DNA of 35,881 bases from Nitrospiraceae bacterium (lineage in GTDB: Bacteria > Nitrospirota > Nitrospiria > Nitrospirales > Nitrospiraceae). Location of the stretch: contig JACVSD010000005.1 in assembly GCA_014534095.1 (NCBI GenBank), forward strand, positions 1 through 35,881, given 5' to 3'. Under the pieces are notes generated by a model that searched no databases, was not told the origin of the DNA, and saw only the letters and a list, made by a program, of their open reading frames with translations. Of this stretch, positions 1 to 8,527 are shown in pieces (the stretch's first letter is position 1; each line of letters opens with the position of its first letter). The translations under genes were made by a program, and so were the position numbers.

Positions 1-213
1 GCAGTAGGCTGCTTAAAAGATGCTCGACTTAAGCCCTGCTAAGAGCGATTCCCATAGAATCCGCCCGGCGATACTCGTCCGGAGCACCCTGTCTCGGTAC
101 GGACCGAGTGTCCTACGCCGTGGAGGACGGCTGCCCCCGACGGAGACCCAGCGGGATTGGGGGCCCCTCTTTCGTCCTACTGCGACTTCGCTCGCCGCGC
201 GGTACCCCGCGAG
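1..213. other. Gene-poor left edge
   Basis: No convincing gene is seen. The short open frames here have arginine- and serine-rich, low-complexity translations and no ribosome binding site. A small hairpin (arms at 93-98 and 103-108, 6 bp, four-base loop) is present. A GC-rich inverted repeat (190-195 with 209-214) overlaps the stop codon of the minus-strand cupin gene and could help end its transcript, although no T-run follows on that strand. Confidence 0.5.
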
Positions 214-1089
214 CTATCGCGCCGACGATTCATGCAGCATGGCGGTCGTTTTGCCGTCAAAGTGGTCTTCTCGATCGCCCTCGGCTTCTTGCTTCGTGCG
301 GTGCACCGTGCCGTCCTTGTGCTCCGGTGGGCTGTATAACGTATACAGTTTGAGCGCTTCATCCTGACCAGTATTGATGACATTGTGCTTGGTGCCGGCG
401 GGGATCACCAAGGCGCTTCCGTCGTGAACCGGATACTCTTTGCCATTTAAGTAGGCAGTGCCCCGGCCTGCCTCCACGCGGATAAACTGGTCCAGATCAT
501 GCGTTTCGGCGCCAATCTCCTCGCCCGGCTTGAGCGTCATGACCACGAGCTGACTATTGGGAGCCGTGTACAGCACACGCCGGAAATCTTCATTCTTGAC
601 GGTGGCCTCTTCGATATCGGTCACAAAATGGTCCATGGACGACTCCTTTCCTGAAGAAATTTCGGGCGACCAGGTGGCCGACGGCGTGCCGACCGGCAAA
701 CCCGCCGCGCGACTCAGCCAGACAATGCCCGTTTGCACATCCTCGCGAGCTTCCTCGAGCCGACCCTGGTGCGCTCTGGTTAAGCCTTCACTCAAGGCAT
801 GGATGGCTTCCGCCATGCGGTGGCTCGGTGCCTGAGTGCCGGCCTTCAGTGCGGCCTCGAACGCCTGGTCAGTCTGTCGGGTGAACAGTTCAAGATCATT
901 CGCCGCACCTGCGGCTTCCGCCTGCTTGGCGAGACGCAACGCATCAGTCGCCTTGAGAGCAAGCGTCTCACTCTCCCCGGCCGTGCCACCGGACTTCGAG
1001 GTCGTCGGCTGCTCCGCATCGGCTTCGACCGTCGCCACGCCCCCGAGCAGCACCAGGGCGGGGATCAACATCATCACGTCACGTCGCAT
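214..1089 (-). CDS. SmbP-like helical domain fused to a cupin domain, exported
   Basis: The 291-residue protein starts with a hydrophobic signal segment (about residues 5-24, then AEQP). Residues about 45-130 are an alanine-rich helical region with AxxA repeats and scattered histidines (SHRMAEAIHAL, TRAHQG) that resembles small metal-binding protein SmbP, with fewer histidines. Residues 152-291 are a complete cupin: the GEEIGAETHDLDQFIRVEAG and GSALVIPAGTKHNVINTG motifs give the usual metal or ligand ligands. An internal ATG at 636 (residue 152) has a strong AGGAAAGGAG site, so a free 140-residue cytoplasmic cupin may also be made. It is the last gene of a minus-strand run below the alcohol dehydrogenase, 49 bp apart. 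The cupin call is firm; the SmbP resemblance and the function are inferred. Confidence 0.8.
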   Translation of the reverse strand: MRRDVMMLIPALVLLGGVATVEADAEQPTTSKSGGTAGESETLALKATDALRLAKQAEAAGAANDLELFTRQTDQAFEAALKAGTQAPSHRMAEAIHALSEGLTRAHQGRLEEAREDVQTGIVWLSRAAGLPVGTPSATWSPEISSGKESSMDHFVTDIEEATVKNEDFRRVLYTAPNSQLVVMTLKPGEEIGAETHDLDQFIRVEAGRGTAYLNGKEYPVHDGSALVIPAGTKHNVINTGQDEALKLYTLYSPPEHKDGTVHRTKQEAEGDREDHFDGKTTAMLHESSAR

Positions 1090-1138
1090 GGCACGGCCTC
1101 CCGTTCTGTCGTCTGCGCCACTTGCAGCGATATTCGTG

Positions 1139-2305
1139 CTAAGGCGTCAAAACCACTTTCATGCAGTCCTCTCGTTTGGCATTAAACAATGCGTACGCCT
1201 GAGGCGCATCGGATAACCGCAGGCGGTGCGTGATCACGAATCCCGGATCGATGGCACCCTCTTGGATTTTTCTGAGGAGCGGCTCCAGATAGCGCTGCAC
1301 ATGCGCCTGACCGGCCTTGATGGTCAGGGAGCGGTTCATCACAGCTCCCATTGGGAACTTATCGATGAAACCGCCGTAGACACCCAGCACAGACACCGTC
1401 CCCCCGTTGCGGCACGCCATAATGGCTTCACGCAAGGCGATAGGCCGATCCGTTTCGAGCATCACCGCCTGCTTCACCCGGTCATACGCATATTGCAAGC
1501 CGGGCGCATGCGCTTCCAATCCCACGGCATCGATGCAGGCATCCGGCCCACGACCACCCGTCATGGCCTTCAACGTCTCCAAGACCTCGCTCTGCTCATA
1601 GTTGAGCGCCTCAGCACCTAATCTGCGGGCCATGTCGAGCCGATAGGGAAACCGGTTGATCGCAATCACCCGTTCCGCCCCCAGCATGAAGGCGCTGGCA
1701 ATGGCAAACTGCCCCACCGGTCCGCACCCCCAGACGGCGACGACATGGCCGGGTTTAATGTCGCACACCTCGGCCCCCATGTAGCCGGTGGGAAAGATGT
1801 CGGAGAGAAACAACACCTGCTCGTCCGAGAGGCTCCGGTCTACTTTGATCGGCCCGACATCGGCGAACGGCACCCGGACATATTCCGCCTGTCCCCCGGC
1901 GAAGCCGCCGAGCAGGTGCGAATAGCCGAAAATGCCGCAGGGCGAGTAGCCCCACAGCGTCTCGGCCATCCAGGCGTTGGGATTGCTGTTCTCACAGGTG
2001 GAGAAGAGCCCGTTCCGGCAGGACCAACACCGGCCGCAGGCAATGGGAAACGGAACGACGACTCGATCGCCGACCCGCAGCTTGGAGACGCCTTTGCCGA
2101 CCTCGACGACTTCCCCCATGAATTCATGACCCAATACGTCGCCGCTTTCCATGGTCGGCACGAACCCGTTATATAAATGGAGGTCCGATCCACAGATCGC
2201 CGTGGAAGTCACTTTCACAATTGCATCCTGAGCATTGAGGATCGTGGGATCCGGCACGTCGCGCACTTCCACGCTCTTCTTGCCCATCCAGCAGGTGGCT
2301 TTCAT
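1139..2305 (-). CDS. Zinc-dependent alcohol dehydrogenase (formaldehyde dehydrogenase-like MDR)
   Basis: This 388-residue medium-chain dehydrogenase/reductase is predicted to oxidise an alcohol or aldehyde adduct with NAD(P) in the cytoplasm. Catalytic zinc ligands are visible as Cys38 and the GHE motif (His60, Glu61). Structural zinc cysteines are at 90, 93, 96 and 104. A Rossmann motif ([11 protein letters not shown]) lies near residue 195. The layout and length match the glutathione-independent formaldehyde dehydrogenase-like branch. The ATG has an AAAGGAA site upstream. It follows the SRPBCC gene by 44 bp; such dehydrogenase/SRPBCC pairs are common in bacterial stress clusters, which suggests co-transcription. 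The true substrate cannot be told from sequence. Confidence 0.92.
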   Translation of the reverse strand: MKATCWMGKKSVEVRDVPDPTILNAQDAIVKVTSTAICGSDLHLYNGFVPTMESGDVLGHEFMGEVVEVGKGVSKLRVGDRVVVPFPIACGRCWSCRNGLFSTCENSNPNAWMAETLWGYSPCGIFGYSHLLGGFAGGQAEYVRVPFADVGPIKVDRSLSDEQVLFLSDIFPTGYMGAEVCDIKPGHVVAVWGCGPVGQFAIASAFMLGAERVIAINRFPYRLDMARRLGAEALNYEQSEVLETLKAMTGGRGPDACIDAVGLEAHAPGLQYAYDRVKQAVMLETDRPIALREAIMACRNGGTVSVLGVYGGFIDKFPMGAVMNRSLTIKAGQAHVQRYLEPLLRKIQEGAIDPGFVITHRLRLSDAPQAYALFNAKREDCMKVVLTP

Positions 2306-2349
2306 CTGATCGTTCCTTTTCTGGTCGGTGCGGGCAGGTGCCCGGGAGT

Positions 2350-3321
2350 CTAGCGGCTCACTCCGACGGCCGGCGGCTGAGCCGGATGCATCCCCCGATG
2401 GATGCTTGCGTCCGACCGGAGGATCTCCCCCGTTTCCATGATTTGCTTGAATGCCCGCAGCCCCTCATAGACCTGCTGGGCCGGCTCGACCCCGAAGAGC
2501 GTGGCCACGGCTGAGCCAAGACGGCCGGCTGGAGGGACATAGTCAAATGTGACAGTGACTTCCGTGCCGCGCTGCGCTGGAGCTGACCGGAACCGGACAG
2601 AGCCCGCATGACGGATATCGGCGTCGGGCAGCGCCTGCCAGGCAATGTGTTGGTTAGGGCGGTCCTCGACGATGTCCGCATCCCACTCCACCGACGTGCC
2701 GGCAGGCCCACGCACCACCCAATGCGAGCGCGTGTCGCTCACCGCCCGGACCGAGGCGAGATGCGGCAGCATCGGCGGCAGGTTTTCAAACCGTCGCCAC
2801 ACCGCATAGAGGTCTTCCGCCGTGCGGTTGATGGTCACCGACTGCGACACCTGGACGAGGCCGCCATGAGAGCCCGACTCGGTAAGGCGCCGGCTGACAA
2901 AGAGGTCCGCCAGCGTGACGCCGGCGACCGCCGCCGTAGCCAGTGCGACCCGGCTCCTGCGTCCCGCGCCGGGAACACGAAAGGCGGCACCGAGCAGAGC
3001 GAGATCCATCGCGTCCCCGGCGACGCGGGACCACATCCAGCCGGCTGGCTGGCGTTGGGTGAGGATGCCTACGCCGCTGATGATTTCCCGCATGCCGAGC
3101 GAACGGACCAGCAGACGATGATCGTCCACCCCGATGGAGCGCGCCAGTCGGCGCGGAGCCGCCAGCTCGAGTAATCCCAGTCCGATACTGAACCACCCCA
3201 GCGCGGTGCTCCAGGCAAGGGTGTCATCGGAAGACCGTCTCTGAGACAGAGGACGCTCGCCGGAGTTCGACAAGGCCGGCTCGGCGGCCTGTGCGCCTTC
3301 CGACGGGGATTGCGTGATCAT
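2350..3321 (-). CDS. SRPBCC (cyclase/dehydrase-like) protein with N-terminal membrane region
   Basis: The protein has 323 residues. The N-terminal half has hydrophobic stretches at about 36-56, 105-116 and 122-145, probably membrane helices. Residues about 158-295 form an SRPBCC/polyketide-cyclase-like domain: [20 protein letters not shown], then the [14 protein letters not shown] segment, a central strand pattern and a final helix ([14 protein letters not shown]). This fold binds hydrophobic ligands. The start has an AAAGGAT site. It lies directly upstream of the alcohol dehydrogenase. Related two-part proteins are usually annotated only as cyclase/dehydrase; no enzymatic activity can be claimed. 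Confidence 0.85.
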   Translation of the reverse strand: MITQSPSEGAQAAEPALSNSGERPLSQRRSSDDTLAWSTALGWFSIGLGLLELAAPRRLARSIGVDDHRLLVRSLGMREIISGVGILTQRQPAGWMWSRVAGDAMDLALLGAAFRVPGAGRRSRVALATAAVAGVTLADLFVSRRLTESGSHGGLVQVSQSVTINRTAEDLYAVWRRFENLPPMLPHLASVRAVSDTRSHWVVRGPAGTSVEWDADIVEDRPNQHIAWQALPDADIRHAGSVRFRSAPAQRGTEVTVTFDYVPPAGRLGSAVATLFGVEPAQQVYEGLRAFKQIMETGEILRSDASIHRGMHPAQPPAVGVSR

Positions 3322-3395
3322 CGTTCCGGATCCTTTCTACGATGGATCGCGAGCGTCATAGCGCCCGCTGCTGCATCCGATTCAGAGGCTGATTG

Positions 3396-3905
3396 CTAGG
3401 GTGCAGCCTTCTCAATCGTGACGGCCCGCCCTTGCGGCGTAATGATGCCGGTGATCACATCCCCGGGATGCAGGTCCCGGTCTCCTGCGGTACGGGCATC
3501 CACGACCATGGTCGTATCGTCGCCCGAGGCCTGCCGGACGATGTAGGTATCGGCTTCCGACTTAATGATGCGGCCGCGTACGCTCCGCATGCCGGATGAC
3601 TGGCCGGGGTTCACGCTCGGATCTTCCATGCCGGTGTCTTGCCGCGTCAGACCATGCGACTCCACGGATGACGGCGGACCAGGCGATGGCCGGGGCTCGC
3701 CTTCGATGCGGTAGTTGGGCCCTTGGCCCTGCTGCTTGAGTCGCTTATCCCGAATCTCCTCCCGGCGCTGGCTCTCCTGAGCATCGGCCCGCAGGCGTGG
3801 ATCGCCATGAGGAAGGATGGCCTCCTGCCCGAAAACCGTGCCGGTCATGGCTGGGCTACTCAGCAAGATGAGGCCTATCATACGGACTATACGCGTGCTA
3901 TCCAT
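3396..3905 (-). CDS. Exported protein with OB-like C-terminal domain
   Basis: This 169-residue protein has a signal peptide (about residues 1-26, ending VFGQEA). Its charged, low-complexity middle (about 30-105) is rich in Arg, Gln, Pro and Ser. The C-terminal 60 residues (SVRGRIIKSEADTYIVRQASG to VITGIITPQGRAVTIEKA) look like a small beta-barrel of the OB/DUF5666 type. A clear AAGGAGC site precedes the ATG. It shares the signal-plus-barrel plan with the larger protein at 4797-5627, so the two may have related periplasmic roles. The function is unknown. Confidence 0.75.
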   Translation of the reverse strand: MDSTRIVRMIGLILLSSPAMTGTVFGQEAILPHGDPRLRADAQESQRREEIRDKRLKQQGQGPNYRIEGEPRPSPGPPSSVESHGLTRQDTGMEDPSVNPGQSSGMRSVRGRIIKSEADTYIVRQASGDDTTMVVDARTAGDRDLHPGDVITGIITPQGRAVTIEKAAP

Positions 3906-4040
3906 AACAATGCTCCTTGGATTGCAGATCCATGGCCGCCACTCGCCCGGCTACGACCGAGGTGACACCACGTAGCCGGCGACTTCCGCTCGTTTGAATC
4001 GGAGAGGAACTCGAGCGCATGGATGGATTTGGTTGATGGC

Positions 4041-4517
4041 TCATCCCCGATCCCATAACCGGCGAGCGACGAAAGGCCAAGTCGGGATCATCAGACCGAT
4101 CGCGAGGGCGCCGTAGAGCCAAGGAAAGCTGCGGCGCGACAGGCTCAATTCGAAGCCTGGCGTCAACCGACGCGGTACGACGTGGTAGTCAGTCACATAG
4201 GCAAGGGCCGAGATGCCGACGGCTTCCAACGCATCGTTCGCCACAGACCTTGGCTCGGTCGTCACCCGACGGCAGCGTTCATACAGCCAGGACCAAAAGG
4301 CACAGGCGACGCCGTTCAGCAGCAGCCAGAATCCGGTGTAACGCAGGGTGACCCGGCGCTGCCATCCGGCCGCTGGTCCCCAGACAATATGGCTGATCGC
4401 GTTGACCGGCCTCCACGCGGTGTTGCCTTCGACATGACCCCGCCAAGCGGCCATCCCGGCGACCGCACAGCTCGTGGTGACGGTGCTCAGGACGACCCGC
4501 TCGAGGCTACTGTTCAT
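4041..4517 (-). CDS. Small integral membrane protein, unknown function
   Basis: The chosen start (MNSSLERVVLS, ATG at 4517) has a GGAG site and overlaps the stop of the DUF2630 gene by 11 bp, so translation is probably coupled. The open frame continues upstream to 4577, but that extension is arginine-rich and lies inside the DUF2630 gene. The 158-residue product has hydrophobic segments near its N-terminus (LSTVTTSCAVAGMAAW), in the middle (TGFWLLLNGVACAFWSWLYE), at ALEAVGISALAYVTDYHVVP, and near the end (LYGALAIGLMIPTWPFVA), giving three or four helices. The DYHVVPRRLTPGFELSLS segment looks conserved in a known but unnamed membrane family. I cannot assign a role. Confidence 0.75.
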   Translation of the reverse strand: MNSSLERVVLSTVTTSCAVAGMAAWRGHVEGNTAWRPVNAISHIVWGPAAGWQRRVTLRYTGFWLLLNGVACAFWSWLYERCRRVTTEPRSVANDALEAVGISALAYVTDYHVVPRRLTPGFELSLSRRSFPWLYGALAIGLMIPTWPFVARRLWDRG

Positions 4518-4749
4518 ACTTCTCCACGACCTGCGCCGACCGTACCTGGGCCTTATCCGGGTCCTGGCCGCTCGCACGGAGCGCCCGTCGCTGACGAAGT
4601 AAATCCCACGCCTGATCCAATTCGACCTGCACGGTCCGTAAACGAGCCCGCTCTTCCTCGGTCACGGCCTCTGCATGGAGCCGATGTTCCTGAGCCACAA
4701 GGTCCTGGATATGGTTCAGCAACGATTGATCGGCCGTCTGTGCATCCAT
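4507..4749 (-). CDS. DUF2630 family protein
   Basis: This 80-residue helical protein matches DUF2630 along its length: an N-terminal LLNHIQDLVAQEHRLH helix, then LRTVQVELDQAWDLLRQRRALR, then DPDKAQVRSAQVVEKYEQ. The ATG at 4749 is preferred over one 24 bases upstream because GAGGAGG sits at the right distance before it. It overlaps the next membrane-protein gene. DUF2630 proteins have no established function; here the gene sits in a stress-type block. Confidence 0.85.
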   Translation of the reverse strand: MDAQTADQSLLNHIQDLVAQEHRLHAEAVTEEERARLRTVQVELDQAWDLLRQRRALRASGQDPDKAQVRSAQVVEKYEQ

Positions 4750-4796
4750 GAACCAGCCTCCTCTGCCCAACAACGAGCCACCGCGTCCGTCTGCGT

Positions 4797-5627
4797 TTAG
4801 CGGGAGGGCTTCATGTCCGGCGTCGCGATTTCCATGACGTACCCGTCCTCGTCCATCAACAACACGATTTCTTGTCCCTCTTTGAGGTCTTTGAGCTTGG
4901 GGAGCGGAGGCCGAGTTGGCACGTGTCGTTCGCGGCCTTCTTCCGAGATCTTGATCTTGTTCCCTTCACTCGTTCCGTGGAATATCGCCCGCACCTGTGC
5001 GTGCGCACCTTTGAGCTTCGCTTTGCTGTTCTGCCCCGAGGCCTTCACCGCCTCTCGGCTCGCCAACTGGGCATCCACCAGTTCGCCGGTTTCATCCGCC
5101 ATGAATAGAGCTTCTACGCCGACTGGGATCGCCTCCAGTTTGGCCTTGGCTCGATCGGCCACCGTAAAGGTCTTTTTCCCCTGATCCGTCTCGACCACTG
5201 CTTTATCGAGCCCGACGGTCAAAGGGGTGCTGAGCTTGCCACGGAGCACCTGATGGTGAGACGCTTCGTCCGGCGCATGGTAGTCCACAATGGCGTTGTG
5301 ATCGTTCAAGGTCACCACAATGGGATCACCTGCTTTGAAGGTCTGCCCTTTCTGTTGCGCCGACTTGAGTGGGACATGCAGCGGTTGAGGATTCCCGATA
5401 TCGATTTCAATCTGCTCGCTTCGAATCTCCTTGACACGCCCGAGCACGAGGCGATTACCGGGCAACAAATTGGCGGTCGGCTCACTGATTGCCCGCTCGC
5501 CACCTGCGTCCTGTACGCCCGCTTTCGACTGCTGTTTCGAGGAGTCCTGCGCCGCAAACACCTCCCCCAGTCCCATTGCCAGCACTACCGATGCCACCAG
5601 AATCACGTGACTGCCCATTTTGTTCAT
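4797..5627 (-). CDS. Exported protein with repeated OB-like domains
   Basis: The 276-residue protein has a signal peptide (about 1-25, ending EVFAAQD). A domain at about 58-115 (NRLVLGRVKEIRSEQIEIDI, then FKAGDPIVVTLNDHNAIVDY) is followed by a second similar one at about 125-190 (VLRGKLSTPLTVGLDKAVVE) and a third strand-rich segment at about 210-270 (AQVRAIFHGTSEGNKIKIS, then LKEGQEIVLLMDEDGYVMEI). This suggests a tandem beta-barrel protein of the periplasm. It is the first gene of the minus run that continues through DUF2630 and beyond. The function is unknown. Confidence 0.75.
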   Translation of the reverse strand: MNKMGSHVILVASVVLAMGLGEVFAAQDSSKQQSKAGVQDAGGERAISEPTANLLPGNRLVLGRVKEIRSEQIEIDIGNPQPLHVPLKSAQQKGQTFKAGDPIVVTLNDHNAIVDYHAPDEASHHQVLRGKLSTPLTVGLDKAVVETDQGKKTFTVADRAKAKLEAIPVGVEALFMADETGELVDAQLASREAVKASGQNSKAKLKGAHAQVRAIFHGTSEGNKIKISEEGRERHVPTRPPLPKLKDLKEGQEIVLLMDEDGYVMEIATPDMKPSR

Positions 5628-5743
5628 GCCGCACTCCTTTCATGTTTGACCCCTCTCAGTACGAGCAAACCTCGGACCGGAGGCCAACCGGGGCCCAACT
5701 GTCGGTTTACGCCCATTTTTAGGCGTCGCCGTCCAGGCTTTCA

Positions 5744-5775
5744 GACAGGCTGTCTTTTACCCTGGACAGCCTGTC
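5744..5775 (-). terminator. Perfect 11-bp hairpin just after the peroxidase stop
   Basis: Arms GACAGGCTGTC (5744-5754) and GACAGCCTGTC (5765-5775) are perfect inverted copies with a 10-base loop. The hairpin lies 11 bases beyond the minus-strand stop of the two-heme peroxidase and upstream of the next minus gene. No clean T-run follows on the minus strand. Each arm is itself close to a palindrome, so a protein-binding site is an alternative to a terminator. Confidence 0.55.
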
Positions 5776-5786
5776 CTGGCACGGAC

Positions 5787-7244
5787 TTACAAGGCACGCA
5801 TGAATGCCACGAGCGCTTTCTTGTCCTCTTGTTCGAGAGCAAGGCCGCCGACCACGTTGAAAAACTCGACAGTGTCTTCCAGCGTCAGCAGGCGCCCGTC
5901 ATGAAAGTAGGGGGGTGAATCCTTGATGCCTCGCAACACGAACGTCTTGATCGGCCCATCCGCCGCCGCGCCAAACCGTTCGAGATGAAGGTCATGCATT
6001 TGATGATCGGTATACGAAGGCGGCAGGTGGCAGGCGGCGCACTTCGCCTTGCCGAAAAAGAGCTCTTCACCGCGCACTTCCATCTGCGTGGCTTTGGATC
6101 GGTCCAGCCGTCCGGTCATGGGATCCAAATGCGGCGCCGGAGGAAAATCGATCATGTTTTGCATCTGGCCCATATGAGCCACTGGGACACGATCGATGAT
6201 ATTCATGCCTTTCTTCATGGCCCGAATCGGATCGCCGTTGAAATAGGCCGTGCGCTGCTCGAACTCGGTGAAGTCCTCGACCGATCGGATGGACCGCTTG
6301 GAGCCGTGAATCTGCTGGTTGAACATGCCACGCAGACTAGGCGTGTCGAGCCGAAGCCGATCCATTTGCGGGCGGGTGTCTGGATTTAAATGGAATTGGC
6401 CGGTCGTATGGAAGTTCACGTGACAGTCCAAGCATGTGACGCCGAGACTCGGCTTGGCCGACTTCCGGTCGTGCGTCGCGTTGAACTCTTCTTGTGCAAA
6501 CTGCGTCACGAGCATCCGCAACCCGTCAAGCTGGGCGGGCGTGACCAGGCCGCGAAAAAGCCGGTCGAAATTTTCAGCATGCAGCACTTCGCCTTGCGAC
6601 ACGTCGCCGAGCTCAGGATGGATCGTCAGGAAAATCGGCGGAGGAAACTCTGGAAGGAAGCATTCGGGCACATCGAAGTCGACGTCGAACCGTTCCAGCC
6701 GAGGGAATTGCTTGATCTGGAGTGGCGGAAATACCTGTCCCCCGACCGCCTGTTTGACATGCGGGAGACGGTCAAACCCCGCTGGAAAGCGGCGCTGACT
6801 TTTGATCTCATCCGCAGACGACCGCCCTAACGCGTCCCAGGTCGCTCCTCCCGGCAGTTTCACGGTGGGACCGATCGGCTGGGGCTTTCCCTTGGTCATG
6901 GCGACCCCGGATGACTGCTTGCAAGTCAGATCATACCGCTCCTCAAGCCGCTTCCGATGCTGCGCCATGACATCCGGCTTCTCCGCCATATCCTTCTTCA
7001 TGGCCTGCTCGAACGACTTCTGTGGATCCTGTCCTGGCGGGGCGCCAAAGACGTCATAGCTGAAATCGACGCCCTCAAAACCCTTTTTCTTGGTCTCCTC
7101 GATGGTGGCAGCCTGCGACTGCTGTCGTTTTCCTTCGGGCGTAGGCTGGGCCAGCCCGGACCGGTCCGACACAAAGCTCCAGAGGATTCCAGCTGCGAGA
7201 AAAACGATGCAGAGGGGAAGGACGGGCGAACGGTGCAGCTTCAT
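5787..7244 (-). CDS. Two-heme cytochrome c peroxidase/MauG-family protein
   Basis: The 485-residue exported protein has a signal or anchor segment at about 9-30. Two c-type heme sites are visible: CLDCH at 271-275 and CAACH at 402-406. The C-terminal part (IKTFVLRGIKDSPPYFHDGR, then LTLEDTVEFFNVVGG) is typical of the bacterial diheme cytochrome c peroxidase and MauG superfamily. The N-terminal extension of about 150 residues is longer than in classical peroxidases, which are about 330 residues. It is predicted to act in the periplasm, reducing hydrogen peroxide with electrons from cytochrome c or oxidising another substrate. It starts 109 bp after the SDR stop with a GGAGG site and is followed by a perfect hairpin. 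Confidence 0.9.
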   Translation of the reverse strand: MKLHRSPVLPLCIVFLAAGILWSFVSDRSGLAQPTPEGKRQQSQAATIEETKKKGFEGVDFSYDVFGAPPGQDPQKSFEQAMKKDMAEKPDVMAQHRKRLEERYDLTCKQSSGVAMTKGKPQPIGPTVKLPGGATWDALGRSSADEIKSQRRFPAGFDRLPHVKQAVGGQVFPPLQIKQFPRLERFDVDFDVPECFLPEFPPPIFLTIHPELGDVSQGEVLHAENFDRLFRGLVTPAQLDGLRMLVTQFAQEEFNATHDRKSAKPSLGVTCLDCHVNFHTTGQFHLNPDTRPQMDRLRLDTPSLRGMFNQQIHGSKRSIRSVEDFTEFEQRTAYFNGDPIRAMKKGMNIIDRVPVAHMGQMQNMIDFPPAPHLDPMTGRLDRSKATQMEVRGEELFFGKAKCAACHLPPSYTDHQMHDLHLERFGAAADGPIKTFVLRGIKDSPPYFHDGRLLTLEDTVEFFNVVGGLALEQEDKKALVAFMRAL

Positions 7245-7353
7245 ATGACCTCCACAGGGTGTTTACGGCCCGGCGGCACCGGCTCCGCGTAATGCCGATC
7301 CCATCGTGGCGTTGTAGCCGAATCCAGTCTGCCGATTGATACCGTCTACTCTT

Positions 7354-8409
7354 TCAAAACAGATTGCTGGTCTGACGGGAATCCGCGGCGGTTGCCTGAC
7401 CGTTCCCACCGCTCCTGAGCAGTGCGGTCAGCGCCAACCCCACCATGGCCATCACGGTTCCCGTCATCACGGGGTGCAAGGAAGCGCGGGTGTATAGGCT
7501 GGATTCCGCTACATGGCCGAGATGACCGCTTCGTTCTTTCAATTCCGACGTGGGGCCATACAAGCTGTTCTTGCTGCGGTCCCGTTCCGGCTCACCGGAT
7601 TGCTGCAGATCGAACATCGTCGCCTGCATCAACTTGTCCATGAGCCGGGGCGCGTGGTATCGGGCGGCGGACATGACTTTCCCGCTTCCCCCGGCGAACA
7701 CGTCGCGGACGGGGTGCTCGGCGCAGTGGAGGATGGTGGTGGCCACTATTTCGGGTGCGTACACCGGAGGCGGGTACGCCGGTTCATGAGACAGATAGTT
7801 CTTGGCGTGCCGGATATACGGCGTGTCGATGGAATAAGGCTTGATCAACGTCACGGCAATGGGAAGACGGTCATGCTCCAGTTCGAGGCGCAAGGCGTCC
7901 GTATAAGCCTTTACCGCATGCTTGCTGGCGCTATAGGCAGCCTGAAGCGGCACAGCGACGTCCGAGAGCGTGCTGCCGATGTTGATCAGAGCGCCCCCGT
8001 GTTCACGCATATGCTCGACGGCGATCCGGCTACCGTGCACCACGCCCCAGAAATTCGTCTCGAATACCCGTCGTTGGTCCTCAAGCGACACATCGACCGC
8101 CCTACCGTACAATGACACCCCGGCGATGTTCACCCACGTATCAATCCGTCCAAAGCGCCGCACCGCTGCTTCCGCGACTCGCCGAACCGCGGATTCATCG
8201 GACACATCGGCTGCCACCGCCGCCGCTTCGCCGCTGGCGCTTGTCTCGATCTCCTGGGCCAGTCTCGTGACCGCCGCCTCGTTCCTGGCTGTCACGACCA
8301 CGCTGGCGCCGCGTCGGGCCGCCTCACGAGCCGTGACCAACCCGATGCCGCTCGACGCACCGGTAATCACAATGACCTGGTCATGCACCGGCTTCATGCG
8401 AAACGTCAT
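7354..8409 (-). CDS. Short-chain dehydrogenase/reductase with C-terminal membrane segment
   Basis: This 351-residue SDR has the cofactor motif TGASSGIG (16-23), NIAG (94-97), catalytic Ser146, and Tyr159 with Lys163 in YSASK. ARN after the second strand suggests NADP rather than NAD. The core ends near residue 250. A tail of about 90 residues ends in a hydrophobic helix (MTGTVMAMVGLALTALL), so the enzyme may be tethered to the membrane. The ribosome binding site is weak, and Met5 is an alternative start. It lies downstream of the DUF362 gene, from which it is separated by one copy of an 18-bp repeat. The substrate is unknown. Confidence 0.9.
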   Translation of the reverse strand: MTFRMKPVHDQVIVITGASSGIGLVTAREAARRGASVVVTARNEAAVTRLAQEIETSASGEAAAVAADVSDESAVRRVAEAAVRRFGRIDTWVNIAGVSLYGRAVDVSLEDQRRVFETNFWGVVHGSRIAVEHMREHGGALINIGSTLSDVAVPLQAAYSASKHAVKAYTDALRLELEHDRLPIAVTLIKPYSIDTPYIRHAKNYLSHEPAYPPPVYAPEIVATTILHCAEHPVRDVFAGGSGKVMSAARYHAPRLMDKLMQATMFDLQQSGEPERDRSKNSLYGPTSELKERSGHLGHVAESSLYTRASLHPVMTGTVMAMVGLALTALLRSGGNGQATAADSRQTSNLF

Positions 8410-8493
8410 TGCAGGGTCATGTCTCCATGTCCCGAATAGACCATACTTCTCGCTTCATCGGATCTCGCTACTATGAAGGGCCTGGCATGCTGT

Positions 8494-8511
8494 CACGACT
8501 AGCAAATGCCC
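8494..8511. repeat. 18-bp direct repeat, copy 1
   Basis: CACGACTAGCAAATGCCC occurs here and again at 9467-9484 in the same orientation. This copy lies between the stop of the DUF362 gene and the start of the SDR gene, 85 bp upstream of the latter. A second shared word, GCAGGGTCA, is at 8411-8419 and 9455-9463. Confidence 0.85.
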
Positions 8512-8527
8512 GAGACGACCAGCAGGC

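Noticed and set aside
3898..4122. 74-codon minus-strand frame overlapping the membrane-protein gene
   Set aside because: It is out of frame with a better-supported gene, Arg/Ser-rich, and has no ribosome site.
7263..7350. Minus-strand frame between the SDR and peroxidase genes reading like a protein C-terminus (VDGINRQTGFGYNATMGSAL)
   Set aside because: It has no start codon or ribosome site. It could be the tail of a lost gene, but it is too short to support.
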